Below are positions 18,065-26,811 of a DNA stretch of 64,000 nt, piece after piece. The notes under the pieces were generated by a model. It was not told the DNA's origin and made no database searches. It saw only the letters and a list, made by a program, of their open reading frames with translations. The stretch is from Methylobacterium tardum. GTDB lineage: Bacteria; Pseudomonadota; Alphaproteobacteria; Rhizobiales; Beijerinckiaceae. The stretch spans positions 3,566,001 to 3,630,000 of the forward strand of contig NZ_CP097484.1 in assembly GCF_023546765.1 (NCBI RefSeq), in the 5' to 3' direction. The first letter of the stretch is position 1. Each line of letters starts with the position of its first letter. A program made the translations under genes and the position numbers.

Positions 18065-19069
18065 TCAGGCCGTCACGACGAGGGTCGGGTCGAAGGCGTG
18101 CGCCGCCATCGCGTGGTCGCGGCCGCCGGTCCGCGGGTTGGCCACCACGCGCGTCTTGGCGACCCGGTGGTCGGCGGCCGCCGGCACGTTGCCGTGTACC
18201 CACAGCGACGGGGCCCCCCAGGCCGCCATGGCGGCGGCGGCCTCCGACGCCAGGGACGCCGGCAGCCAGGGGTCGGCGTGCCATCCCTCCCAGTCGACGG
18301 GGAGCGAGCGCGGGGTCGGCGCGTGGCACGTCACGACGACGGCCGCGTCGCCCGGCAGCGCGGTGTCGACGCACGCGTTCGGGCCGGGCGGGAGGCCCAG
18401 GGAGCCGATCGCCGCGCTCGTCAGCGCGTCCTCGATGAAGGCACGGCTGCGCGCATGCATCGCGAGGGTGTCCAGGGGCGTCAGGGGGCGTCCGCGGCGG
18501 AGCTCGATGCGCCCGGCCTCCTCCCAGGCCGTGCGGGCCGCGACGCGCGCCGGGGGCCGGCCCGACGACGCGCCCAGCTGCCAGTCCGTCCACAGGGTGG
18601 CACCGACCACGACGGTCCCGTCGCCGTGGGCGGGCCCGAACCGGAACGCGTCGTCGGAGAGCAGGACGAGGCCGAGATCGGCGGCGAGCTCGCGACCCCG
18701 GGCGAGCGCCTCGGCCATCGGCGTGCCGGATCGGTATTCGACGTTGCCGGGCACGACGCAGACCGGCCGACGGCCTTGCCGGCCGTCGAGCGCCCGGGCG
18801 AGCCAGGTCAGGGACGCGGAGAGGCCCGGGCCGACGTTGCCGGCGACCAGCATCGCGTCGAAGGCGGGCAGCGGCTCCGGGAGCGCGAGGTCCGGGCGGA
18901 GGTCGACGCGCAGGTCCGACAGCACCCAGAAGGCGGGGCGCGGCGAGACCCGCTCCGCGGCCCGCGCGTGCGCCAGGATCCCGGCCATCGCGGCCGGGGC
19001 GAGCCAGCACACGCCCGGCTCCGCCCGGACGGGCGTCCCCGTCCCGTCGGCGCTCGGGCGGATGTTCAT
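18065..19069 (-). CDS. Metallophosphoesterase-like protein lacking its metal ligands
   Basis: Calcineurin-like fold protein of about 334 residues in which nearly every metal-binding motif is altered. Block I is SDLRVDL instead of SDLHxD, block II AGNVG instead of AGDVG, block III PGNVEY instead of GNHEY, block IV TCHAPT instead of THHAP, and block V HGNVP instead of HGHVH. The surrounding sequence (TLWTDWQLG, KTRVVANPRTGG, FDPTLVV) aligns well with the intact paralogue at 20855. The frame is long and undisturbed, so this looks like a maintained pseudoenzyme, not decay. Its ATG overlaps the upstream AAA+ stop (ATGA). A regulatory or substrate-binding role is likely but unproven. Confidence 0.8.
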   Translation of the reverse strand: MNIRPSADGTGTPVRAEPGVCWLAPAAMAGILAHARAAERVSPRPAFWVLSDLRVDLRPDLALPEPLPAFDAMLVAGNVGPGLSASLTWLARALDGRQGRRPVCVVPGNVEYRSGTPMAEALARGRELAADLGLVLLSDDAFRFGPAHGDGTVVVGATLWTDWQLGASSGRPPARVAARTAWEEAGRIELRRGRPLTPLDTLAMHARSRAFIEDALTSAAIGSLGLPPGPNACVDTALPGDAAVVVTCHAPTPRSLPVDWEGWHADPWLPASLASEAAAAMAAWGAPSLWVHGNVPAAADHRVAKTRVVANPRTGGRDHAMAAHAFDPTLVVTA

Positions 19070-20813
19070 TGCGGGCTCCGGGTCAGCGCGCGATCCCGCA
19101 CGCGCAGGATCGCCTCGACCGCCCGGCGCAAGCGCCGCAACGAGCCGCCGCGCCAGCGCGCCCGCAACGCGGCGCGCTCGACCGCGTCGAGGGGCAAGTG
19201 GAATCGCGGGTCGAACCCCGCCTCCATGGCGACCCCGGCGAGGATGCCCGGGAGCAGGGCGTCGAGGTGGTCGGCGCGTGCCTCCGGGAACCGGACGACC
19301 CGCATCCGGTCCAGCAGGGGCGCCGGCAGGACGGCAGGCGCGTTGGCGGTGCAGATGACGGTGACCCACGAGAGGTCGAGCTCGACCTGCAGGCAGGGGT
19401 CCGGGAAGCGGGCGGCGTTCTCCGGGTCGAGAGCCTGGAGCATCGAATCCCAGAGACGCCCATGATCGGTCCGCGTCGCCGCCTTGTCGACCTCGTCGAC
19501 CATCACGATGGGGTTGGCCTGGGCATGCCGTGCGACGGCCATGAACGGCCGGCAGGGCTCGGACGAGTACCAGCGCCGCTCGGTGCCGCCGAAGGAGCCT
19601 CCGGCGTCGTTCGCGCCGTCCACGCGGTAGACCCCGACGCCGAGCGACTCGCCCAGCCGCCGGACGAACCGCGACTTGCCGGACCCGGGCGGCCCCGCGA
19701 TGACCATCGGCGGGGCGTGGACGTGCGGACGCGCCGCGAACGCGCCGAGCGTGGCGTCCACCGCCGCGACGGCGTGCGGGAACTCCTCCAGGAGGGCACG
19801 GCGCACGCCGGCGAGGTCAGGGGTCGGGACCAGCGGCAGCGCCGTGCCGATCGCGTTCTCGTAGCCGCGCGCCACCTCCTTGGCCTTGCTGTGGCCCGTC
19901 CGATTCAGGTGGGGGCAGACCAGGACGTGGCCTGCGGGGACGTCGGCGACCGCGGCGGCCCCGCCGTCCTGCCGGCGGTCCGCCTCGTCCCGGTAGGCGC
20001 GCACCATGTCCCGCAGGTCGGCGATCTCGGATTGGGCGCGCGCTTCGCCGGCCCGGCGTCCGTCCCGCTCGGCGGCGACCGTCAGGGGCTGCGCGACGGC
20101 CTGCCCGACGACCGCCGCGACCTGCGCGAGCGTGCCCGTGGTCCAGAGGCCGCGGGACCGGCCCGTCGCGACGGCCGAGAGGCCGACGGCGAGAAGGCGC
20201 GCCTCCTGGCAGATGTCCGCGAACGCCGATTCGAGTTCCGCGCGCCAGGACGCCCCGGCCTCGTCGGTCGCCTGGGTCGCGCCGTCGGGAGCCGCCGCCG
20301 GCCTCCCGAGCGGGTCGAGGTGCGCCCACGGCGCGCGCGCGGCGTCCCCGCCGGCCTGAGCGCCTGCGGGGACGGGCGCAAGCCGGTGGAGCTGCGCCCC
20401 GACCTCCGGGAGCCGATCGAGGTACGACCAGGCCGCGGCCGCGGCGCGCCCGGCGTGCTCCGCGACGCGCTCGAAGGCGCCGAGCAGGACGAGGGCGTCG
20501 GCGATCTCCCGGAGGGTGGGGTCGTCCCCGAGCGCGGCCGCCCGGTCGAGGGCGCCGAGGCCGCAACCGTCGGCCTCCCCGGCCCCGCGGCACCGTCCTG
20601 CGGCGGCACGTCCAGCCCGGGACACGGCCCGACGTTCTCGCGAAGCCACGCCGTCACGCCGGCGCCCAGCCCGGGCGTGGCCGCCTCGGCGTCCGCGGCG
20701 AGCTGCGCCGGGAGCGGACCGTCCGTGGCGTCCGCGTCGAGGCCGGCGCGCAGGGCCCGCGGCAGGTGCCGCAGGACGATGCCGCGCGCGATGTCCGGGG
20801 TCACGTCCTTCAT
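19066..20813 (-). pseudogene. Lon-type AAA+ ATPase without protease domain, frameshifted
   Basis: AAA+ protein of about 582 residues once repaired. Walker A is VIAGPPGSGKSRFVRRLGE (near residue 374), and Walker B is PIVMVDEVDKAA (near 437). The following DPENAARFPDPCLQVELDL and ICTANAPAVLPAPLLDRM are the pattern of the Lon ATPase module. No Lon Ser-Lys protease domain follows. About 360 residues upstream are helical and contain CPHLNRTGHSKAKEVARGYE. The N-terminus MKDVTPDIARGIVLRHLPRA starts at ATG 20813. The frame breaks near 20590; one extra G in GGGGAGG gives PGEADGCGLGALD. It overlaps the ligand-less metallophosphoesterase gene by four bases and follows the intact one by 41 bases. Confidence 0.75.
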
Positions 20814-20854
20814 GGCATTCTCCAGGCGGTTGCGGCGGGACGGGCGGCGGACGC

Positions 20855-21637
20855 TCAGGTCGTGGCGTCGAGGACCAGCGCGGGGTCGAAGGCCCGGTTC
20901 TCGCGCCCATACCCCTTGGGGTTGCAGACAACCCGGGTCCGACCGACCACGTGGTCGCGGCTGGCGTGGACGTGCCCGTGGACCCAGACGGCAGCCCCCA
21001 GGCGACCGATCGTCCCCTCCAGGCGCGAGGCGAAGGCCGGGTTCAGCGGCCGGCCCGCGAAGGCCGGGTCGAGGGACGCCGCGGCCGGGGCGTGGTGGGT
21101 GACGACGACCCGGGCCCGGGCCAGGGTCCACGCCCGGTCGAGGGCGAGCGACTCCAGCCGGGCGCGGCTGGCGCGGTGGACCGCGGCGGCGTCCTCGGGC
21201 CGGAACGGCATGGCCGCCGGGCGGCGCGCCCGGTCGATCCGGCGGTGATCGGCGAGCATCCGCCGGGCGTCGTCCATCGAGGACGCCACCCGCCCGTCCC
21301 CGTCCAGCCGGTAATCGGTCCAGAGCGTGCACCCGGCGAACGCGACGTCGCCGATCCAGGTGGCCTCGTCCTCCAGGAAGTCGACGCCGGACCGCGCCGC
21401 CGCGATCCGCCCGGCCGCCAGGGCGTCGGGACGGCACGACCGGTAGTATTCGTGGTTTCCCGCCACGAAGACCACGCGCATGTGCGGGCGTATCGTGCGC
21501 GCGAGCCAATCGAGCGAGGTCTCGATCCCCTCGCCGACGTCGCCCGCGACGACGGCGACATCGGCCTCAGGAATGGCCTCAGGCGTCCACGGGACGCCCA
21601 TGTCGCGGTGCAGGTCGGACAGGATCCAGAGGCGCAT
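20855..21637 (-). CDS. Metallophosphoesterase (intact motifs)
   Basis: Calcineurin-like phosphoesterase of about 260 residues with the complete dinuclear metal site: LWILSDLHRDMG, VVAGDVGEG, FVAGNHEYY, VVTHHAPAAAS and WVHGHVHASRDH. Substrate unknown; relatives cleave phosphomonoesters, phosphodiesters or nucleotides. The ATG at 21637 has GGAG eight bases upstream; an in-frame TTG lies six bases earlier. It sits at the head of the AAA+ cluster and is the active counterpart of the ligand-less protein two genes downstream. It is more distantly related to the enzyme at 53035. Confidence 0.85.
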   Translation of the reverse strand: MRLWILSDLHRDMGVPWTPEAIPEADVAVVAGDVGEGIETSLDWLARTIRPHMRVVFVAGNHEYYRSCRPDALAAGRIAAARSGVDFLEDEATWIGDVAFAGCTLWTDYRLDGDGRVASSMDDARRMLADHRRIDRARRPAAMPFRPEDAAAVHRASRARLESLALDRAWTLARARVVVTHHAPAAASLDPAFAGRPLNPAFASRLEGTIGRLGAAVWVHGHVHASRDHVVGRTRVVCNPKGYGRENRAFDPALVLDATT

Positions 21638-21736
21638 GCGCAAGACTCCGTCAACCGACGCCGCGTGCGGCTCGGCTCGGCTGGACTGGGCTTGGAACTG
21701 GGACTTGGACCGGGGGCCCGGGGAGGCCGCGCCGAC

Positions 21737-22153
21737 CTAGTGCACGGCGCCCGCGGAATCGCCGGCCGGCGTGCGCAGGACGTACCAGCGCGACAGCGTC
21801 CGGGCGAACGTCGCGCGATCCGTGAGGTAGACCTCGCTGGTCCGCACCCGGTGCCCCTCGGCGATGCCGGGGTGGCCGGTGACCCGTCCCTTGAGCACCG
21901 GGGCGAAGACGGCGTCGCACGACCAGCCGTCGAGCACGGGCGCGCCGGCCAGGTCGTCGGCGGTCGGCTTGAGCCCGGCCTCCGCCGCCTCGACGTCGTC
22001 GGCGAGGTCGCGCAGCCTCTCGGGCAGCGACCGGACGTCTGCGGCCTCGCCGATGCGCCTCGCCTCGTCCTCGCGGGCTTCGGGCGGCAGGTTCCGCCCG
22101 GGAGCCCCCGTGGCCCGCCGAACGGCGCCCAGCAGCGTCAGCGCGACCCGCAG
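21737..22153 (-). CDS. DUF6634-like domain protein, possibly the C-terminal part of the ParA-like protein
   Basis: About 138 residues. A helical stretch (LPERLRDLADDVEAAEAGLK) leads to a compact C-terminus with APVLDGWSC, LKGRVTGHPGIAEGHRVRTS and FARTLSRWYVL. I associate the last blocks with the DUF6634 family (from memory). There is no ATG or GTG at the right place; a CTG at 22153 has GGAGG seven bases before it. Adding one C to the CCCCC run near 22165 would fuse this frame to the ParA-like protein upstream. The resulting MLL/ALA-rich C-terminal alignment with the other ParA-like protein supports a single protein. Either reading is possible. Confidence 0.5.
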   Translation of the reverse strand: MRVALTLLGAVRRATGAPGRNLPPEAREDEARRIGEAADVRSLPERLRDLADDVEAAEAGLKPTADDLAGAPVLDGWSCDAVFAPVLKGRVTGHPGIAEGHRVRTSEVYLTDRATFARTLSRWYVLRTPAGDSAGAVH

Positions 22154-22692
22154 GGCATGCCCTCCGGGGGTCCCGTCGGCCGGCCGGAGGCCTCGCCCCG
22201 ACCTAGCGGCGGCACCGCGCAGGGAAGCGTCGGTCCGTCGGGATCGAGGAGCGCCATCGCGGCCGCGAACCGCGCCGCCGCCGGCGCGCCGCCGGCGCGT
22301 CGGCAGCCGAGATACCACGTCGGTACCGGGGTCGTGTGTGCGGCGCGCCATGCGGCGGCCTCGCGCTCGTCCGCGGCGTGCGGGCCGACCACGAGGACGG
22401 ATGCGTCCAGCAACGCGCGGACCGCTCCCGCGCGCAGGTGCCTCGACGGCAGGTCGACGAAGACGGGTCCGCCGCCCCGCAAACACGCTTCCGCCGCCCG
22501 GGCGACCTCGCCCGCGGACGCCGTCTCCCGGAAGCGGACGTGGCGCAGGCCGGTGCGCGATCCCGGCACGGCGACGCGCTCGGACGCCAGCAGGGTCGCC
22601 GCGCCGTCCGCGACGGTGGCCGCGTGCGCGGCGAGGAGGGACGCGTGTGACGCGTCCGTGCGCCCCGAGGCGCCGGAGAAGGCGATCAGCAT
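22138..22692 (-). CDS. ParA-like protein without a P-loop (first gene of the cluster)
   Basis: About 184 residues. MLIAFSGASGRTDASHASLL occupies the place of a ParA first strand and P-loop but has no GKT/GKS. Later, PVFVDLPSRHLRAGAVRALL and ASVLVVGPHAADE match the switch II and following strand of ParA/MinD proteins. It shares PTWYLG and its surroundings with the protein at 14168-15052. The ATG at 22692 has GGAG eight bases upstream. It opens the minus-strand cluster, and the region upstream should carry the promoter. The fold assignment is inferred. The apparent stop at 22138 may be caused by a one-base deletion, see the overlapping downstream entry. Confidence 0.5.
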   Translation of the reverse strand: MLIAFSGASGRTDASHASLLAAHAATVADGAATLLASERVAVPGSRTGLRHVRFRETASAGEVARAAEACLRGGGPVFVDLPSRHLRAGAVRALLDASVLVVGPHAADEREAAAWRAAHTTPVPTWYLGCRRAGGAPAAARFAAAMALLDPDGPTLPCAVPPLGRGEASGRPTGPPEGMPCGSR

Positions 22693-23383
22693 GGTGGAAC
22701 TCCAAGCACGCCGGGACGACGTCCGGGATGGACGCCATCGGCGGCACATCGCTGGCCGGGCCGCGCCGAGGCGCGGCTGGTTCAGGGAACGACGACGCGC
22801 CGCCGCGGACAAGGCGATGGTCGAGGTCAGGGGATTATGGAGGGCCCGGGCGCGCACCTGCACGTCTCACCGGGAGAAGCGTCCACTACAGCAGAAGCGC
22901 TTCGATGTCTAGACTTTACCGGGCAAAACATCTGTTGATTGCGGGGATATCGACAAATATTTTCCCGTCGGAACAGTCGATCCTGATCGTGGGTCCGGTC
23001 CGCCTTCACGCCGCATTGGCTTCGTCGCCCGCGCGGCGATGGCGGGAGGGCGAGCCGCGACGCCCGCGCACCGAGCCATTCGATGAATGGCCGTGACGCC
23101 CCGCGAAACGGCGCCCCGGCTCCCGCGTCCGGGGGGCCGGGTCACGCAGCGCGTGGCTTGCGCCGGAGGCGGCGGAGTGCGTCGGTCGTGCCATTGCCGT
23201 GACCCGACCGGTGACGCGGCCGTCCCGAAGCCGGCCTCGGGACGGCCGCCTCGTGGACACTTGGCCCTTCCGGGCAGGCCCGGGCAACCGCACCGAGGCG
23301 CATGCCCCGATGACGGCATCGGCCGGGGGCGAACGCCCGCGCGGCGCGCGGGACGTTTCGGGGCGCGGCGGGCGGCTCCACGC
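22693..23383. other. Probable promoter region of the minus-strand cluster
   Basis: No gene recognised. A locally AT-rich patch at 22905-22985 (GATATCGACAAATATTTTCC within it) stands out and is a sensible place for the promoter of the cluster that begins at 22692, but no clear -35/-10 pair can be assigned. Confidence 0.3.
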
Positions 23384-23740
23384 TCACGTAACGCCCGGCC
23401 GGCGCCTGAACGCGAACGGCTCGATCTCGTGGATGAGTTTGTCCCCGTGCCAGAGCTGCGCCCTGCCCGTTCCGCTGAGCGCGTGTGCCAACTCCACAGC
23501 CTCGTCGCCATCCATGGCAACGATGTCGTGGGTCTGGATCGTCCTACCCCGCGCGTCGAGGCGCCTGACGCAGTACCGCCCTTCTGGGGAAGCTTGCTCC
23601 TGACCGCCGGCCCGGGAGGCCGGGGACGGATCGACATCATCCACCACAGCAAACCTTCGGAGTTTCAGCGCGGCGTCGGCCGGATGCCCCTCAAGAGGCC
23701 TCACCGCGACATTGCATCGCCACACGGCACGCCGACGCAT
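23384..23740 (-). CDS. Small hypothetical protein
   Basis: About 118 residues. The C-terminal 65 residues look like a genuine compact domain: RYCVRRLDARGRTIQTHDIV, then DGDEAVELAHALSGTG and QLWHGDKLIHEIEP. This is the pattern of a short beta-alpha-beta protein common in Methylobacteriaceae (from memory). The N-terminal part is less certain, and the frame stays open upstream, so the start is a guess. No partner gene is evident. Confidence 0.45.
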   Translation of the reverse strand: MRRRAVWRCNVAVRPLEGHPADAALKLRRFAVVDDVDPSPASRAGGQEQASPEGRYCVRRLDARGRTIQTHDIVAMDGDEAVELAHALSGTGRAQLWHGDKLIHEIEPFAFRRRPGVT

Positions 23741-24024
23741 GACTTGTCGCCGGACGGCCAGCACACCTCGTATGTAGTCTCGGATCCTGTGCGCCCGTAC
23801 ATGGGCGCATATCAGGCGAACTCTATACTTTGGTTCACCCCGGATGGCCAGCATGCGGGCGCCCCCGCAGGGTTGGAAGCAAGCCGTCGTACCCGGCAGA
23901 CGCCCCATGCCCGGCCGATCCCGACTGATCAGCATCGGGCCCGGGCGACGGAGCCGGGGCGCGAACCGGTGCCCCGGCGGAACGGTGACGTGAATCGGCC
24001 GGCATCGAGCTTCAGGCCGGGACG

Positions 24025-24303
24025 CTAATCCTCGCCACCAGAGAATCGTCCTTCGATGTGCGTCGCCGCGTCTGCGTATAGCTCGCAACGTCGGAGCAGG
24101 ACGGCGCGCCTCTCCGGCTTGCGCGTCCCATCCGCCTTCGCTTTCGCCTTGTCGGCACGCTCGCGCATCTTCTTGGCGAGCTTGCGGAAGGCCTTGTCGA
24201 TCTTCGAGCTGACCTGCTCGACCTCCGCCTTCACCGCATCCTCATGGTCTGGCATCGGCCCGGGAAGCGTGCTCCTTTCGTCCTTGGCCAAAGGCATCTC
24301 CAT
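24025..24303 (-). CDS. Small Lys/Arg-rich helical protein
   Basis: About 92 residues, mostly one long charged helix: KAEVEQVSSKIDKAFRKLAK, then KKMRERADKAKAKADG, followed by RAVLLRRCELYADAATHIEG. No domain is recognised. The start is uncertain: ATG 24303 or ATG 24255. It may be a coiled-coil or nucleic-acid-associated protein. It stands alone between larger genes. Confidence 0.45.
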   Translation of the reverse strand: MEMPLAKDERSTLPGPMPDHEDAVKAEVEQVSSKIDKAFRKLAKKMRERADKAKAKADGTRKPERRAVLLRRCELYADAATHIEGRFSGGED

Positions 24304-24503
24304 CGACCTGCCCGCACCCCTTACCCGATCCACTGCGACAATGCGATCACGGTCGCGATGCATGCCGACCGGCGGGCGCGCCGACCGCCCAGCCCGCGGG
24401 CATCATGCGTGAGGTCCGGATCGTCAGGTCGGCCGCGAGGATCGCCGGCGGCATCGAGCCGTTCCCGCGAGTGGCGGCGGGCCCTGCCGCGCCGGCTCGC
24501 ACG

Positions 24504-25412
24504 TCAGGCAACCATCGGGATCGCGGCGGCATCCGGTTCGGGGGAGGCCCGCACCGTCGGCGGCAAGCTGCCGAGGCGCAGGCCCCCCTTGCCCCCGGCC
24601 TTGGCGGCGTACATCAGCGCGTCGGACGCACGTAGCGCCGCGGCGAGGCTCTCGCCCGAGCCGGCCGCCAGGACGATCGCCCCCATGCTCGCGCCGACGC
24701 CGCGGCCGGCGAGCGCATGCACGAGGCTTTGGTGCAACGCCTCCGCCCGGACTGCCGCCAAGGCGTCCGTCTCGGCCTGCAGCAGGAAAGCGAACTCGTC
24801 CCCTCCAAGCCGAGCGATCCGCTCCCCGTGGGAGAGGGTTGCCCCTGCCGCGGCAACGACCCGGCGCAGAACCTCGTCCCCGGCGGCATGGCCTTCCCGG
24901 TCGTTCAGCGCCTTGAAGCCGTCCAGGTCGGCCATCACCACGACGTGGCGCCCGCCGCGCCGCGTCGACAGGACGGCCTGCGCGTGATCCTCGAACGCGA
25001 TCCGGTTCAGGGCGCCTGTCAACGCGTCCTGGCGGGCGGCCTCCCGCTCGCGGTCGTAGGCGCGCCGCAAGGTGCAGGTGGCGAAAACCACGAAGGCATA
25101 GGTGCCGAGGCGGAGGAAGGCCCGGGCGACCGCGACCGCCGGAGGCAGTGCCGCTTCCTCGGGCAAGGCGGGCAACACGTTCAGCAAAGCGGCGGCCAAG
25201 GCGACGCCACAGGCGACCGCAGGTCCGAGCCGCCAGCCCGCCAGGACGATCAGCGGGATGTAGGCGGGCCCCATGCCGATCCCAGGAACCATGCGGTCGA
25301 TGGTGGCGAGCGCGAGGCCGGCCGCGGTCAGCACCGCCCACGACGCCGCCAGCGGGTATTCCCTCGGTGGGATGATCGGACGCCGGTCCGGCAACCTGCC
25401 CCGCGACAGCAT
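24504..25412 (-). CDS. Membrane-anchored diguanylate cyclase
   Basis: GGDEF protein of about 302 residues that should make cyclic di-GMP from two GTP. The N-terminal 120 residues hold four or so hydrophobic segments (WAVLTAAGLALATID, GPAYIPLIVLAGWRLG, ACGVALAAALLNVLP, TYAFVVFATCTL), an MHYT/MASE-like membrane module. The catalytic domain has the DALTGALNR entry motif, MADLDGFKALND, and an intact RLGGDEFAFLL active site. There is no obvious inhibitory RxxD five residues before GGDEF. The ATG at 25412 has GGGAGGGAAGG just upstream. It is probably a stand-alone signalling gene. Confidence 0.85.
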   Translation of the reverse strand: MLSRGRLPDRRPIIPPREYPLAASWAVLTAAGLALATIDRMVPGIGMGPAYIPLIVLAGWRLGPAVACGVALAAALLNVLPALPEEAALPPAVAVARAFLRLGTYAFVVFATCTLRRAYDREREAARQDALTGALNRIAFEDHAQAVLSTRRGGRHVVVMADLDGFKALNDREGHAAGDEVLRRVVAAAGATLSHGERIARLGGDEFAFLLQAETDALAAVRAEALHQSLVHALAGRGVGASMGAIVLAAGSGESLAAALRASDALMYAAKAGGKGGLRLGSLPPTVRASPEPDAAAIPMVA

Positions 25413-26271
25413 CGCCTTCCCTCCCATCGGTCGCGGAGCCAAGCGCCGCGCCACGAGATTGCCATGCGATTCCTTAAGGTTGTCCTGGGCGGCTGGCGCC
25501 GGCGACAGTCCGCGGTCCCGTTCGCCGGAACGACGGACGCCGCCTGGATTCGGCATCCCTTCGGTCCCGTCGGGTTCGGGTCCCGACCAATGGCCCTTGG
25601 CCGTCGTCCCGCGGACGCCGCCGGATCAATGACGCCACTCGCGGGCTTCACCCGACCGAGGCCTATCAGGTTCGATGACGCTGCTTTCGCAGCGTCTCGG
25701 CGGATGTATTCCGCAGGCCGGAGGCGATGATGGCGATGGCGAATCCCGGCGCGCCGATCGCGGCGCTGCGGGGGCGACCCCGAGGATGGATCCGGCCTTG
25801 CGCGAAGCCCGCACCCGCTACGATCACCCCACCGGATGGCTCGGCGTCGACATCGCCGACGCCCTGGTCGCGCGGTGGCTGATCACGCCGGGCGATGAGG
25901 CCGGCACGGTGGCCACGCCCCACGGCGGGCGACTGGGTTCGTCATCGAGGCCGAGCCGGCCGGACGGAGCCACCTGCCCCGCCGCCCGTTCCGGCACTGG
26001 AGCGAACGACGGCCGCATCTCGTCAGCCGGCCCGGCGGCGCCCAGTGTCGCCGCCGCGGGGGGACTTGTATCGAGCGAGCGTCGACGGGGCGGGCGCGCC
26101 GTCCGGGTGACCGAAGCGGGCCCAACGGCCAACGGACCTTTCGACGGCGGCCGCCCCTCCCGATCCCCGACGACGGGCGGACAGGCGTGACCCGCCCCCG
26201 CCACTCTTGCGGGGCGCTCCTCCCCGGGCATACGGGCCGCGGCTTGGATCACACCGGGGACGGACCGCCCG
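25413..26271. other. About 860 bp without a firm gene
   Basis: A plus frame from ATG 25787 begins with plausible residues (MDPALREARTRYDHPTGWLG, then VDIADALVARWLITPGDEAG) but becomes Ser/Pro/Arg-rich after 45 codons. It could be the start of a small gene with a frameshift. Nothing else is recognised. Confidence 0.3.
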
Positions 26272-26685
26272 CTACTCGGCAGGTTGCTCCATATCCGCGA
26301 GCGCCTCGATCACCCGGCAGTCGCCGACCCGCCCTCGGCCACAGGTGTCCAGGGCGCGCCGCAGCTCGCGTCGGAGGGCCACGAGCCGGGCGATGCGCCG
26401 GTCGATGTCCTCGACGTGACGGCGGGCGATGCCGTCGACCTCCGCGCACGGGCGGTCCGGCTGCTCACTCAACGCCAGCAGTTCGCGCACCGCGGCCACC
26501 TCGAACCCAAGCTCGCGCGCGTGCCGGATGAAGTGGAGCCGCGCCACTGCGGCGGCGTCGTAGCGGCGCTGCAGTCCACCCGTGCGCGCCGGGACGCGCA
26601 GCAAGCCAACGCCTTCGTAATAGCGGATCGTCGGCACCTTTACCCCTGAGCGCCGCGCCAGCTCGCCGATCGATATCTCTGCCAT
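26272..26685 (-). CDS. MerR family metal-responsive regulator
   Basis: MerR-type activator of 137 residues: the winged helix SIGELARRSGVKVPTIRYYE with GLLRVPAR, a dimerisation helix (HFIRHARELGFEVAAVRELL), and a C-terminal Cys-containing effector loop (RPCAEVDGIARRHVEDID, then DTCGRGRVGDCRV). The Cys pattern (one before the helix, then C-x6-C near residues 115-122) is that of CueR/ZntR/CadR-like metal sensors. The start is ATG 26685, just six bases from a divergent promoter of MerR type. The gene it should control is a broken cation-efflux gene on the other strand. Confidence 0.85.
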   Translation of the reverse strand: MAEISIGELARRSGVKVPTIRYYEGVGLLRVPARTGGLQRRYDAAAVARLHFIRHARELGFEVAAVRELLALSEQPDRPCAEVDGIARRHVEDIDRRIARLVALRRELRRALDTCGRGRVGDCRVIEALADMEQPAE

Positions 26686-26690
26686 GGCCC

Positions 26691-26721
26691 TTGAACCTTT
26701 GGTGGCTATAAGAAGTAGGTG
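26691..26721 (+). promoter_or_regulatory. MerR-type promoter with 19-bp spacer
   Basis: TTGAAC (26691-26696) and TAGGTG (26716-26721) are separated by 19 bases, the over-long spacing typical of promoters that MerR-family activators untwist. The spacer contains GGTGGCTATAAG, resembling Cad/Pbr operator cores. It lies immediately upstream of the merR-like start and faces the efflux pseudogene. Confidence 0.6.
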
Positions 26722-26811
26722 AGGGCCGAAGGCGAGTCACCCCATAGCCGACGGCTGCTGCGAAAGACGCGTTGCCCGCTGCCAACCACCCGCGCCCGCA
26801 CCGGCGGGACA

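Noticed and set aside
15206..19465. Very long open plus-strand frame (over 1400 codons)
   Set aside because: It is antisense to the FtsH-type, metallophosphoesterase and Lon-type genes. Its translation is Arg/Gly/Pro-rich without any domain, as expected for a shadow frame in 70% G+C DNA.
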